Origin: Symbiodinium natans
Lineage: Eukaryota > Sar > Dinophyceae > Suessiales > Symbiodiniaceae
Reading direction: 5' to 3'
DNA length: 27,500 bases
NCBI GenBank assembly: GCA_905221605.1
Contig: CAJNDS010002081.1
Coordinates: forward strand, 656,476-683,975
The position numbers and the translations under genes are program-made. The notes under the pieces are model-generated. The model did not search any database. It worked only from the letters and a program-made list of their open reading frames with translations, and had not been told where the DNA came from. Every line of letters starts with the position of its first letter. The stretch's first letter is position 1. Positions 1 through 8,102 of the stretch are shown here, one piece after another.

Positions 1-543
1 ATCTCAAGACCACCTTGGGGAATCCTGCTGGCACCTGTTTCGCACCATCTGGAGACGGAGTGCTTTCGAAGCACAAGCCGATACCAGGCAGTCGTCAAGC
101 CAACCACTACACCTTTCCAAGAGTGATTATTGGGCAGGCTTTCAGTGATCAGTTGCGCATCGCCTGGAGCTGGTGCTGGCAGACATGCACGTCAATTGGT
201 CGGCTTCCAAAAAACATTCGGGGGTCCCTTCTTTTATGTAATTTGTGAGGTCTGCGAGGAGGCAATTTTATAAAGCCATGTTTGGAAACCCCCGATTGTC
301 AACTGCACCAAGCAGAAAACAGGTACATTTTTGCAACCTGCGGAGGGCCCGTTGTCATGGACAGCGCGCTGTGCAGATTATTGAAAAAAGACCTCAGCTG
401 GTTCGCTCTAAATGATGTTGGGTACCCTACATTTTCGGTTCCGTACTGTAGTGCGACCACAACCTAGAGAGCCCGCCATCTAGGATTTGCGCACCTCCAA
501 CACATGGGAGCATTACGCATGTGTGCTGCGTTTACCGCCGCAG
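1..543. other. Unassigned 5' end of window
   Basis: Short + open frames (15-248, 282-467) are present but show no family motif and no clear splice borders. There are no telomere-like arrays. This may be intron or flank of a gene truncated by the window edge. Confidence 0.4.
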
Positions 544-602
544 GCGGTGAAGCCTGACCTGCTGGGTGCTCTTGCAGCGTGGCACTCAGAAGAGGTGCAA
601 AG
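544..602 (+). CDS. Candidate internal exon, unknown gene
   Basis: An open + frame of 59 nt begins after CCGCAG|G and ends at CAAAG|GTGCAT, so both splice sites fit the AG|G acceptor and GT donor pattern of the window. It reads AVKPDLLGALAAWHSEEVQ, an ordinary helical sequence. The family is not recognised. A longer open frame on the minus strand (464-853) overlaps it but has no recognisable content, so the + exon is preferred. Neighbouring exons of this gene were not found, so it may belong to a gene that begins before the window. Confidence 0.38.
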
Positions 603-888
603 GTGCATGGGGTTAAGCAGCATCCAGCATTCAAGCTCTCGCGGGCTGTGTCCGCAAGCTGAGAACATGCACTCCATAGACTGAGCATCTTTGAAGATAC
701 GACTTCAGCAGGTTGACTTGAGATGCTTGAGGCTTGAGGCTTACGTTCTAAAGAGGCCGCTGCAAGTCGCGAGTAGACGTGTTCCGAGAGGTGTGGGACG
801 TGGCGAAGTCCCCAAGACCAGCCCACCCAGAAACTCCAAAAGCCCTTAGTCAAGGACTATCCCTCAAATTACAGTCGGAACCCTATGA

Positions 889-1062
889 CTTAAGGTATCA
901 TCCTTATTTAAGGTACATTCCTTCCTTAAGGTATATGCCTTCCTTAAGGTATATGCCTTACTTAAGGTATATTCCTTACTTAAGGTATATGCCCTACTTG
1001 TGGCATATTCCTTACTTAAGGTATATGCCCTACTTATGGTATATTCCTTACTTAAAGGGGTT
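889..1062 (+). repeat. 18-bp tandem repeat, CTTAAGGTATA type
   Basis: About nine to ten copies of an 18-bp unit, TACTTAAGGTATATGCCT with variants, stand head to tail. Each unit contains the palindrome CTTAAG. Because 18 is a multiple of three, the array leaves one frame open and encodes a Tyr/Leu/Arg/Pro-rich periodic peptide. That open frame is a by-product of the period and is not taken as a gene. Confidence 0.85.
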
Positions 1063-1081
1063 TAGGAGTCCCTGGACCCAG

Positions 1082-1152
1082 GCCGAAGAGACCGCCCGGG
1101 CCGCGGCGATGTTGGCGAAGCCGCTCGCCCCAGCTCTGGCCATCTCTAGCGG
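1082..1152 (+). CDS. Candidate internal exon, alanine-rich
   Basis: After GGACCCAG|G an open frame reads AEETARAAAMLAKPLAPALA, then runs to a possible donor near AGCGGGC|GTAG. It lies just after the 18-bp tandem repeat and just before the first CCCTAAA array. Alanine-rich and helical, with no family recognised. The array sits downstream in C-rich orientation, which is opposite to the usual bracketing seen elsewhere, so confidence is lowered. Confidence 0.3.
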
Positions 1153-1164
1153 GCGTAGAACCCC

Positions 1165-1290
1165 GCAACCCTAAACCCTAAACCCTAAACCCTAAACCCT
1201 AAACCCTAAACCCTAAACTCTAAACCCTAAACCCTAAACCCTAAACCTAATCATAAAACCCTAAGTTCGGGGTTTAGGGTTCCGGGCTTG
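1165..1290. repeat. Telomere-like array, CCCTAAA then TTTAGGG
   Basis: About a dozen CCCTAAA units with a few variants (CCCTAAACT, CCTAAACCTAAT) are followed at 1269-1280 by a short GGGGTTTAGGG in the opposite orientation. The array is interstitial, since unique sequence and exon candidates lie on both sides. Confidence 0.9.
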
Positions 1291-1514
1291 GCGATGTCAG
1301 CGGGGCCCCAAACGACAGCTGCAAAATTATCGGAGTGTTCTCATCCCCACTTGTACCACCCCCCTAAGAATAAGTCGACATACCCCAAACCCATATCCCT
1401 TCACCTATAAAAAGAAGGACTTTAACATACCCCCTTAGGCCCTTATCTCGTTGAAGGGTATGCCCAAGATGTATGTTGAACATTTCTTCGGAAGTCGGTG
1501 CCTTAAAGATTCTT

Positions 1515-1546
1515 ACCCCTAAACCCTAAACCCTAAACCCTAAACT
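1515..1546 (+). repeat. CCCTAAA array upstream of acceptor
   Basis: Four units in C-rich orientation ending 14 nt before the AG|G acceptor of the candidate exon at 1561. Confidence 0.85.
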
Positions 1547-1560
1547 CTTGGGCCTGCAAG

Positions 1561-1713
1561 GTTCGCACCCCCAATGCCGAATGGAGTCTCCCCCGCGGCG
1601 CCAGTGCCAGTGCCACCAGTGCCAGTGCCGCCAGTGCCACGAGTGCCAGAGCAGAGGCGACTTTCTTGGGGGGCCAACTGAACCCCAAAATTCCTACGAT
1701 CATCCTGATGAAG
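1561..1713 (+). CDS. Candidate exon with Ala/Ser repeat
   Basis: The segment between CTGCAAG|G and GATGAAG|GTCTGT is 153 nt (51 codons) and fully open in frame with the acceptor. A CAGTGC-type simple repeat (1600-1650) encodes an Ala/Ser/Thr run, followed by GGQLNPKIPTIILMK. That tail is reminiscent of the N-terminal strand of CCT/TCP-1 chaperonins, but the match is too short to name. A second frame is also open over most of the exon. A CCCTAAA array ends 14 nt before the acceptor and a CTTTAGGG motif follows the donor. Confidence 0.35.
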
Positions 1714-2219
1714 GTCTGTTAGGACCATAAACCCCTTTAGGGTTCATGTACCCGGTTGATGGTCTTGATTCTGCATGCGCATACTAGTTTACATTTAGCG
1801 ATACCATCATGTAGCAGTGCAGTCATGTAATTGTGCAACTGATGCAGTCTTGTGGAGAGGTAATGACACTACATATATACGAACACATTTATGTTTATGC
1901 AACCTTTCTATTTTTTTTGTAACCTACATGCAGAAAGCAGTAGGTGTTGGGCTCTTGAGGTGTGATGCGTGCGGCATCGTGCGGCCTTGCAGGAAAGTAG
2001 AGACGCCTCCGGTTCAAGCATCGCCATATCGCGCCAGGAGCTAAGTTGACAAGGACAGAGAGGGTAAGGCTTGGGTTCAGTATGCTGCTGTTGGCTCAAG
2101 AACCCGCCAAAAATCACAAGCGTGCAGTCCCTATATGACGCTTATACGGAAGAGTGTTTCTATTTTTGGGGGGGTTCTTCAGAAAGCACTACGTAGTGTA
2201 GTATAGAGTTCGGGTAGAT
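1714..2219. other. Intergenic or intron stretch
   Basis: No array apart from one CTTTAGGG motif at 1736. It contains TTGGCTCAAG at 2091-2100, equal to the 3' end of the dinoflagellate spliced leader, and a T/G-rich arm (2158-2185) like part of the element at 12.2 and 16.6 kb. Nothing else is recognised. Confidence 0.4.
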
Positions 2220-2317
2220 GGGATGTTCCCCCTTCTACTAACAGTCCTTAATAGGGATTATAGTACCCCCGATTATAATCCCTATTCAGGACTGTTGGTA
2301 TAAGGGGGGAACATCCC
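2220..2317. mobile_element. MITE-like palindrome, family A copy 1
   Basis: Imperfect inverted repeat of about 98 bp. The left arm starts GGGATGTTCCCCC and the right arm ends GGGGGAACATCCC. The inner arms CAGTCCTTAATAGGGATTAT and its near complement pair around a short C-rich centre. No coding capacity. Further copies lie at 8103, 16738, 22012, 22260 and 26290, plus a half copy at 8973. It is a non-autonomous foldback element. Target-site duplications could not be fixed by eye. Confidence 0.8.
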
Positions 2318-2388
2318 AAAAAAGCCACCGTCAAAATCTTTCTTGGGCTCGAAGCCTTTGCTGTAGCTCCGCTGCGCAGCTGCCAGTC

Positions 2389-2448
2389 ATGGCTCCAAAG
2401 ACCATCATCTTCGTACGCCACGGCGAGTCCGAGTACAACAAGGAGGGG
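2389..2448 (+). CDS. Phosphatase exon 1: start and RHGES motif
   Basis: Starts at ATG with MAPKTIIFVRHGESEYNKEG, a textbook N-terminus of the family: a beta strand leading into the catalytic RHG. The donor is GGGG|GCATGC (GC type, phase 0). The start is supported because the strand begins only four residues after the Met. Confidence 0.9.
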
Positions 2449-4993
2449 GCATGCTGCAGTACAAGGGGAAGGCTACCAGAAAGCTCATCCTCACCCTCCC
2501 CTCCCTCCCAATCAGCACCAGCAAAGAAAACAGGCGACAAGAAGAGAGAGGGAGAGAGAGAGAGAGTTTAAGCAGAAGAAGCAAAAAGAAGAAGAGAGTT
2601 CATGGAAAAATCACAGACCCTCACGTCCTGCATGTCTGTGTATAACAATCAGATAGGCCAATGTGGGCCTTCTTAGGCTCCTGGGCCCTTTGAAAGAAAA
2701 GGAAAAGAGACAAGGGGGAGGACCCTCCCCCAATAAGCAATGAGATCTGCCCCCCCGAACCCTATGAAGCCTAAACCCTTGGCAGCTCCGCGGCTGTACT
2801 CCATACAAGCCCCACAGTGTGTCCGTATTGGGGGTATAAACGCATGCAACCCTGAACCCTTCGCCGATGACCGAAGAAAAAACCGAATAGTCCCTGCAGA
2901 GCGGGCGTGGTGGTGTGTGTGCAGTGCGGGTAGCAAAAAAACAACTTAAACCCTAAAAACAACCCTAAGCCCTAAATCCTAAACCCTAAACCCCAAAAGC
3001 CCTAAACAACAGAGCCTCATCCTGCAGGCCATGCGCGAGACTGGGGAGGATCCGTTCCTCCGAGATGCCAAGCTCACAGAGCGTGGCCGCGCCCAGGTCC
3101 CGTCCATGATTCATGGCTCGGATTTTAATGGGGGTTTAGGGTTTAGGGTTTAGGGTTTAGGGTTTAGGGTTGTTAGTTGTTAGGGCTTAGGATTTAGGGT
3201 TTGCTGTAATATGGCGAAGATGCTGTGAAGGTTCGGATGCAGATTAGGCTCGAAACCCGCGCCAGGAGCAGGCTCGATTGTGGAGGGCCATCCAATACTT
3301 TCTCCCACCCCACGCCAAAGGTCGCAGGAAATCGGGGGAGTCAGGAGAGTCTTAGGGCAGTGCCAGAAAGGTCCTGGGGTCCCAGAAGCTCCCAGAGCAG
3401 TCCCAAAACAAACTTCAAGCAGTCGGCGGGTGCCACTGCACTTGTAGCCACACAGCGGAGGGCACCCAAGATGGGCCCATGACCAGCAGGCTCGAGCTCA
3501 CTCTGAAGTTACAGTTCCGATGCCCGGAGCTGGCTGAAAAAATGATGGGCCCTTCTTGGCCAACTTGGGGTTTAGGGTTAGGATTTAGAGAGAGAGGGTC
3601 TAGGGGGGTCCCTGAACCCTAAACCCTGCTGAGCTTAGTGGCACGCCTGTAACGATTTCCCCGATTTGTTCCCTCCAGCGTGTCCGAGAGGTCAGCGCGG
3701 CAGGTGGCGAAAAAAAGCCTATAACCCTAAACCCAGTGTATCCCTATCCTGTATTCCTGATACGTCGACTCTTCGAACGCGAGACTGCCGTACTTTTCAA
3801 AACCCTTTTTAGGGCGTTTTTCCCCAGGCAGCCGACCCAAGGGTTAGGGTTTCGAAGGTAGAATGTTAGTTTGGGGTTTAGGGTTTCGGGTTTAGGGTTT
3901 AGGGTTTAGGGTTTAGGGTTTAGGGTTTAGGGAGATGTAAGAAAATTGGGTTTAGGGTCTAGAGATGCTTGCAACCATCGGGGCTACAGCCCCCCCCCCC
4001 CATGATGAACCCCCGGGGTGGCATGTTGCTTTCGCCAGGCTGCAGCTGCGCGGCCCCAGTTGCAAAAGCTCCGCGAGGTGCCACAAAGCATCTGAAGCCC
4101 TAGCCCTAAACCCTAAACCCTACATAAACCCTAAACCCTTAAAGAGGGTACAGGGAGCTGGCAGCACCACTGCCGCCCACACACGGCCCAAGAGCGAAGA
4201 TTAGACTTTTTTCTCTTTGGGATGATTGCAATGAACCCTAAACCCTAAACCCTAAACCCTAAACCCTAAACCCTAAACCCTAAACTGAATCTGGTTTCAG
4301 GAAGCAGGGGGCACCGCTGGAGGCTTGGCTGCACGAGTGCTCAGTGAGTCAAGGGTTGGGTTCCCCCCCAACGCAGCAACAGTGGATTCATCGTGTCGCC
4401 CTAAACCCTAAACCCTAAACCCTAAACCCTAAACCCTAAACCCTAAACCCTAAACCCATCAGGATATAGTTAGAGCTGAAAAGCCGCAGCTCCCCCCAAA
4501 GGGAGGGGGCGGTTTTCATAAAGTCAAAATCTTTTCATACATCTCAGTGTATGTCATTCTCCAAGGGCAGAAGCACATAATGCTTGCTCTGGATATCTCC
4601 AGCGCATCAAGATGAGATGTAGTCTGGGCAAACGGTTGCTGGGTGGCCCGATCATCCTTCCATGGTGGGGTTTAGATCTGTTGATGTATGATGCGGTGCG
4701 GCAAGAGTACTGGCGACTGTGCATGTGCTGATTGTCCGTAAACCCCAAACTCTGAACCCTCTTCAGCTATGTTTTTGTGTTCACAGTGCTCGGAGGCTTG
4801 CTGCAGCATGCTGTGCCATCATGCCTCCAAGTATCAAGTAGGCAAGGCGAACCATCAGGTGTCACGAATTCAGAAAGCCCACCACGGTCCAATACCCCTC
4901 ATTCAAGAAAGAGAACCTTCAGTTTAACAGTGCGTATATGACATAATTACATATATGTATGTATATATGTATATATATATATATATATCTATC

Positions 4994-5026
<33 letters not shown>

Positions 5027-5578
5027 TTGTGTCTTCTTTTATGTTAAGAGTTGTGAAGGTATAATGGGGGCCAAGGTTGGTTGCTTCTGAGCTCACCGCT
5101 GCGTCGCGCCCTTGACACCGCCGCAGGCAGGCGGGAACAGGATAGGTGCTGTTCGGCGGTTTTGAATGACTTAAGGGGATGAAGACTCTTACCCCTAAGG
5201 TTGTACCCCTAAAGGTTCCCCTTAATAGGGATCCTTGAAAATTGACCCCAAAACCCAAGGGTACAACCTTAAGGGTCCAAGGTAGAACCCCTAAATGACT
5301 GTCTTGTTTGGGGCACGTATGAGTATGCCTGACGAGATGGTTGCCAAGCTCTCTGGCTGTCGGTGCCCAATCTCTCGTGTGAAAAGAATCTCGTACTCCA
5401 TCCCTAAACCCTAAACCCCTAAACCCTCAACTCCATGTTTCAAGAGTGGTTTCGGCAGGAATTTGGCCGGAAGCCTTCCATGTGGAGGAGGGCACCCGCT
5501 TTGAGATCTGGCCGGAACTTCGTGAAGTCGTCCGAACTCCCAGACAGCCACAGCTCAATGACTGGCGGGTTCTATACG

Positions 5579-5609
<31 letters not shown>

Positions 5610-7275
5610 TTGTATATGCTTCCTTAAAGAGCATATCTATATCTATATATATATATATATATATGTGGCCCTAATTCCCTCATTCCCTGCTAAGAACGAG
5701 CAAAAGACCCTCCCAGTGCTCAGTGCCCCGTTTTTCAGGAAGGTCTGCATTCGTTCTGCGAATGTCTGGAAAAGTTTAATCGTTTAAGACACACCCGAGG
5801 CTTGCTTTTGGCTTAGAAACGCATTGGTTGAGGTGACCGGCTGTGATGACCTGGGCTCTACACCTCGACAACTCCACGGTGCCTACCCTCACCTGGCAGC
5901 TCTACTCAGCACGTTGCCCGAGGCCGCTGGGAAATCTGGAGAGGACTTGCTTGAAGCACCGCTGTATGTTCTTACTCCAGTTTGCGAGGGCATGATCCCT
6001 ACCAGCCAAACTCAAGCAGGTAGGTTCACATGCCGACAGGTGTGGTGGACCATCCCGCCTGCCTATCGGGATGTGCCTGTAGAGGGCCTCTTGGCTGTCG
6101 GACGCACAAGAGGTCCTTCCATGCCCTTCCTATGTCCTTCCTGATGCCCCCCCCACACTGGGTTGTCCGACATCGCTTTAAAGCCTCAAGCTACGAAGCA
6201 GCTGCCCAGAAACAGGCCCCCCATATTCTCCGGTATCCACCTGCAATGCATCAGGCGATGCCTTGCGGGATGCGTATCAGAATGATCCCGATGCGGCCTG
6301 GCTTAGACGAGTCCTGTGGTCCTGTGGCACTTCGGTTCGTTCAGGGTACGAGGCGAGCTAGGCGGGTGGCAAAAAAAAAAACCCTAAACCCTAAACCCTA
6401 AACCCTAAACCCCAGTACCTTAGGCCTTCGAAGAGGCGGACGAGGCTGCTTTCCCAGCCCGCGTGGCGGAGCTGCTGCGCAAGCTCGCCTCTGTGCGGGA
6501 GGATCGAGTCGCAGCAGCCTTAGACTTCATAAAGAAACTATCTTAAAGCTCCCCTGGGAGAGTCCAAAAACATAGAACCCCAAAATAGTACCCTATACTA
6601 CCCTTGGGTGATTTTTAGGAACCCTTAAGGGGATCTATTTTTTGGATCCTCCCAGAATTCTGGGTTACAAACGGAGTGCCTCGAAACGTCCACCTGCCAT
6701 CTGCAGTGGCACAATGCACTCACAGAAAAACGGCCTACGAAATCAGGCCACTTCTGGGTACCGTGAGCAGCAACGCAGAGACGAGTCAGAGAGTGACGTC
6801 CGACGTTGCCTGAAGTCATCCACCAGAGATGCGGAAATTTGTAATCCAAACCCTAAACCCTAAACCCTAAATCCTGCAAGAAACATGGTCAAAAGACACA
6901 GCGAGGTCGTCGTCGCACACTGCGACCTAATTGGGGAGCTGACAGAGCAGATGGGCTTGAAGGAGAGCCTCGGATCTTGGGTTTAGAGTTTAGGGTTTGG
7001 GGTTTAGGGTTTAGGGTTTAGGGTGGGCAATGGGTTGTGGGTTCCCGGGTGCAGACGATAGATTGCTCTGCATCCTCGGGATCGCACATAAGTGGCGTGT
7101 GTGCGCATTCGCACGCGGGCAGTCGAGGCTCTAATGTGCCATGGCTTTGTAGGCTGCATGTGAAGCACGGCGCGCCAGGGCACGCGTGCCAGTTCGACTA
7201 GATGCCCCCCGGTGGGGTGGCATCTTGAGCATGGTTTTTGTTCTCTCTACTTTCCCCCCGTCTGTTCAGGGGTAG
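2389..7275 (+). CDS. Histidine phosphatase (PGM-like), 10 exons
   Basis: Spliced gene model for a small histidine phosphatase of the phosphoglycerate-mutase superfamily, which uses a phospho-histidine intermediate. Exons: 2389-2448, 3028-3096, 4039-4072, 5076-5126, 5459-5526, 5833-5922, 6040-6078, 6424-6513, 6906-6980, 7153-7275. They sum to 699 nt, predicting 232 residues, within the usual size of this family. Motifs appear in family order: RHGES (nucleophile His), LTERG, SPLRRALDTA, PELRE, a WW motif, then VVVAHC (second catalytic His). All nine acceptors are AG|G. Donors are GC at introns 1, 3, 4, 6 and 8 and GT at the others, which is dinoflagellate-like. The substrate cannot be told. The second His is followed by Cys where the family usually has Gly. 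Introns carry telomere-like arrays, MITEs and AT microsatellites. The family is firm. The least certain parts are exons 3 and 10. Confidence 0.85.
2945..3008 (+). repeat. Degenerate CCCTAAA array before exon 2
   Basis: C-rich units with many variants (CCCTAAAAA, CCCTAAG, CCCTAAAT, CCCCAAAAG) lying directly upstream of the exon 2 acceptor. Confidence 0.85.
3028..3096 (+). CDS. Phosphatase exon 2: DAKLTERGRAQ
   Basis: After CCTGCAG|G, in phase 0, it reads AMRETGEDPFLRDAKLTERG then RAQ, the conserved 'D-x-x-LT-x-x-G' segment that follows RHG in this family. The donor is CCCAG|GTCCCG. CCCTAAA-type repeats end just upstream (2945-3006), and a TTTAGGG array begins 33 nt after the donor (3130). Confidence 0.85.
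3130..3205 (+). repeat. TTTAGGG array after exon 2
   Basis: G-rich units, six good copies then variants (GTTAGTTGTTAGGGCTTAGG). It starts 33 nt after the exon 2 donor, inside intron 2. Confidence 0.9.
3206..3837. other. Intron 2 interior
   Basis: No exon is assigned. It holds short TTTAGGG (3568-3595) and CCCTAAA (3615-3630, 3722-3735) patches and the first copy of a roughly 95-bp dispersed repeat (3632-3718), listed separately. Confidence 0.5.
3632..3718 (+). repeat. Dispersed repeat R1, copy 1
   Basis: A segment beginning CTGAGCTTAGTGGCAC and ending GTCAGCGCGGCAGGTGGCGAA is shared, with substitutions, with 15668-15752. In both places a CCCTAAA array follows within 25 nt. A shorter related end (GGCGGGTGGCAAAAA) lies directly before the array at 6380. 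Confidence 0.65.
3838..3932 (+). repeat. TTTAGGG array in intron 2
   Basis: Opens with variants GGGTTAGGGTTTCG and GGGGTTTAGGGTTTCGGG, then settles into about seven perfect units. Confidence 0.9.
4039..4072 (+). CDS. Phosphatase exon 3 (probable, short)
   Basis: After TTTCGCCAG|G it reads AAAARPQLQKL, helical and joined in phase to RAQ of exon 2. The proposed GC donor CTCC|GCGAGG makes the phase fit exon 4 (codon C+GT). The helix between LTERG and SPLRR is expected in the family, but the sequence itself has no diagnostic motif. Confidence 0.5.
4096..4456 (+). repeat. Three CCCTAAA arrays in intron 3
   Basis: C-rich arrays at about 4096-4140, 4231-4286 and 4398-4456, separated by unique sequence of 90-110 nt. 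The unique segment after the second array starts GGTTTCAG|GAAGC, acceptor-like, but no family sequence follows. Confidence 0.9.
4457..5075. other. Intron 3 distal part with microsatellites
   Basis: No exon is assigned. Contains TA repeats (about 4955-4990) running into a CT repeat (about 4991-5026) shortly before the exon 4 acceptor, where the CT tract could act as a remote pyrimidine tract. Confidence 0.5.
5076..5126 (+). CDS. Phosphatase exon 4: SPLRRALDTA motif
   Basis: After GGCCAAG|G it reads WLLLSSPLRRALDTAA, the conserved block holding the second catalytic arginine. The donor is GCCGCAG|GCAGGC, a GC donor in a strong CAG context. The phase joins exon 5 exactly. Confidence 0.85.
5190..5295. 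mobile_element. Foldback element, family G copy 1 (weak)
   Basis: Alternating CCCCTAAGG / CCTTAAGGG arms with GTACCCCTAA and GGGTACAAC centres. It shares GGGTCCAAGGTAGnACCCC with 7560-7642. Arms are short and degenerate, so this is a tentative family. Confidence 0.4.
5402..5430 (+). repeat. CCCTAAA array before exon 5
   Basis: Three to four units ending about 29 nt before the exon 5 acceptor. Confidence 0.8.
5459..5526 (+). CDS. Phosphatase exon 5: PELRE motif
   Basis: After TTCGGCAG|G it reads GIWPEAFHVEEGTRFEIWPE then LRE. PELRE is the conserved segment carrying the general-acid Glu in this family. The donor is GAA|GTCGTC. The frame stays open to the AT microsatellite at 5580, but the conserved sequence jumps cleanly to exon 6. 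Confidence 0.8.
5579..5664. repeat. Paired TA microsatellites in intron 5
   Basis: Two runs of TA of about 25 bp flank TGTATTTGTATATGCTTCC, inside intron 5. They distort the local open frames into long Tyr/Ile peptides. Confidence 0.9.
5833..5922 (+). CDS. Phosphatase exon 6: DLGSTP...YPHL
   Basis: After GGTTGAG|G it reads VTGCDDLGSTPRQL, then AYPHLAALLSTLPE, matching the 'D-x-G-x-x-x-x-L ... FPHL' insert that follows PELRE in eukaryotic relatives. A GC donor after GAG joins in phase 0 to exon 7. The same frame stays open to 6144, so a longer unspliced exon covering exon 7 is the alternative. Confidence 0.75.
6040..6078 (+). CDS. Phosphatase exon 7: WW micro-exon
   Basis: 39 nt between GACAG|G and CCT|GTAGAG, reading VWWTIPPAYRDVP. 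Joined to exon 6 it gives LPEVWW, the expected tryptophan pair. Joined to exon 8 it gives DVPAFEE, in phase 0 on both sides. Confidence 0.75.
6380..6412 (+). repeat. CCCTAAA array before exon 8
   Basis: About four and a half perfect units after an A10 run, ending 12 nt before the exon 8 acceptor. Confidence 0.9.
6424..6513 (+). CDS. Phosphatase exon 8: helix before second His
   Basis: After TACCTTAG|G it reads AFEEADEAAFPARVAELLRK, then LASVREDRVA, the helix preceding the strand with the second catalytic His. Three overlapping GC donors and one GT donor (6508-6517) are all phase 0, so the last one to three residues are uncertain. A CCCTAAA array ends about 12 nt before the acceptor. Confidence 0.85.
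6549..6664. mobile_element. MITE-like palindrome, family F copy 1 (empty)
   Basis: Imperfect palindrome in intron 8. The left arm CCTGGGAGAGTCCAAAAACA complements the right arm around TTTTTTGGATCCTCCCAG. The reverse complement aligns well with 21847-21960, but this copy has TAAGGGTTCC where the other has three extra TTTAGGG units. Confidence 0.75.
6846..7025 (+). repeat. Arrays bracketing exon 9
   Basis: CCCTAAA units at 6847-6872 lie 34 nt upstream of the exon 9 acceptor. A TTTAGGG array (GTTTAGAGTTTAGGGTTTGGGG...) runs from 6981 to 7025 starting at the donor. The coordinates enclose exon 9 itself. Confidence 0.9.
6906..6980 (+). CDS. Phosphatase exon 9: VVVAHC motif
   Basis: After AGCGAG|G it reads VVVAHCDLIGELTEQMGLKE, then SLGSW, the strand and catalytic His typical of the family. 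The exon ends TCTTGG|GTTTAG, so the donor GT is the first base pair of a TTTAGGG-type array. If the intron is not spliced, the array itself supplies an in-frame stop (TAG at 6984). Confidence 0.85.
7153..7275 (+). CDS. Phosphatase exon 10 (probable last exon)
   Basis: After GCTTTGTAG|G, in phase 0, it reads AACEARRARARVPVRLDAP and runs to TAG at 7273-7275. The family often ends with a 'N-C/A-E-x-R' strand soon after the catalytic His block, which CEARR resembles. A second frame in the same place (HGAPGHACQFD then TAG at 7198) is a competing end. Confidence 0.45.
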   Translation, partial: AACEARRARARVPVRLDAPRWGGILSMVFVLSTFPPSVQG

Positions 7276-8102
7276 CTTGTTTAGAGTTAAACCCTAAACT
7301 CTGAGGCAGTGTGAGAGGCCATAACAAGGTAGCTCGAAAGTGCTCTCGTTCTTTAGGGGCCTTTGGCCAGACATCTTCAACTTTACACGTGCTCGCGTCT
7401 TGTGGTGCCTGGCAGCTTACCCTTAGGCTTTGGGCCCACAAAGCTCAAAATCAGAGTCCTCGAATCAAAGTTCTGGCCAAGGAAGAAGGCGTCTGGCAAA
7501 ATCCGCAAAGGATGGTGGCTTAGCGCTTCGACTGAAGGGCAAGACACGTTCTCAAGGGACCCCTAAGGATGTACCCCTGAGAGGTTTGATATGGCCCTTA
7601 CATCCCTAAGGCAACCCGAGGGGTCCAAGGTAGCACCCCCTTGAAAGACACGTTCGCGCATTGCGACCACCTTCACAGCTGTCATCGGACGGTGGATGCG
7701 TGGGGAGCAGCTATAGCCTTATACCGAGGCAACTGCGAGTGCCGCCTTCTTCCAGGCTTCGAGTTCAAGGATGCCTAAGCTGAGCAAGCCGTGCGAGAGC
7801 GCATCTGTGTAGAGTGCCTTAAGCGCAGGCGTCAAAGCGACGACTGTGTGGGGCACAAGGGTGCATGCTTTACGGGCTGTACAGACTGCTATCAAGCTTG
7901 GTAGCCCAGTGGTAGACCCATTTCCCTTTTTTTGGGTTTTGGTTCTGGTTCCCTTATAAAAGTAACCAACCAAAAAAAGGGTGCCCTTATGATGATATGG
8001 TTACTGGGCTACTAAGCAAGTGAAGATGCGTCCAACGGAGTTTCCCCGCCAGCAGCTGCAAGAAGAGCCGCGATGACCCGCAAGACTTTGACATTGCACC
8101 TT
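7276..8102. other. Unassigned stretch after phosphatase gene
   Basis: Holds one inverted CCCTAAA pair near 7288, a weak foldback element (7560-7642) sharing GGGTCCAAGGTAG with 5273, and family C palindrome (7896-8017). Open frames on both strands exist (for example GVKATTVWGTRVHALRAVQ from about 7832, +) but no frame is decisive. Confidence 0.35.
7896..8017. mobile_element. MITE-like palindrome, family C
   Basis: Terminal inverted repeats GCTTGGTAGCCCAGTGG and ACTGGGCTACTAAGC, with complementary inner arms rich in CCCTTTTTTT / AAAAAAAGGG. About 122 bp and non-coding. A single copy was seen. Confidence 0.7.

Noticed and set aside
464-853. A 129-codon minus-strand frame
   Set aside because: No motif, low-complexity Ser/Ala/Pro content, and it overlaps a + exon with good borders.
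779-1174. A 131-codon + frame with Tyr-Leu-Arg-Tyr periodicity
   Set aside because: Produced by the 18-bp tandem repeat. Only its last part (1082-1152) looks like an exon.
4287-4340. An extra phosphatase exon after GGTTTCAG|G (QGAPLEAWLHEC)
   Set aside because: No counterpart in the family at this position, and including it is not needed for the frame between exons 3 and 4.
5435-5787. Two overlapping + frames through the AT microsatellite
   Set aside because: Only 5459-5526 matches the phosphatase family. The remainder is readthrough into intron 5.
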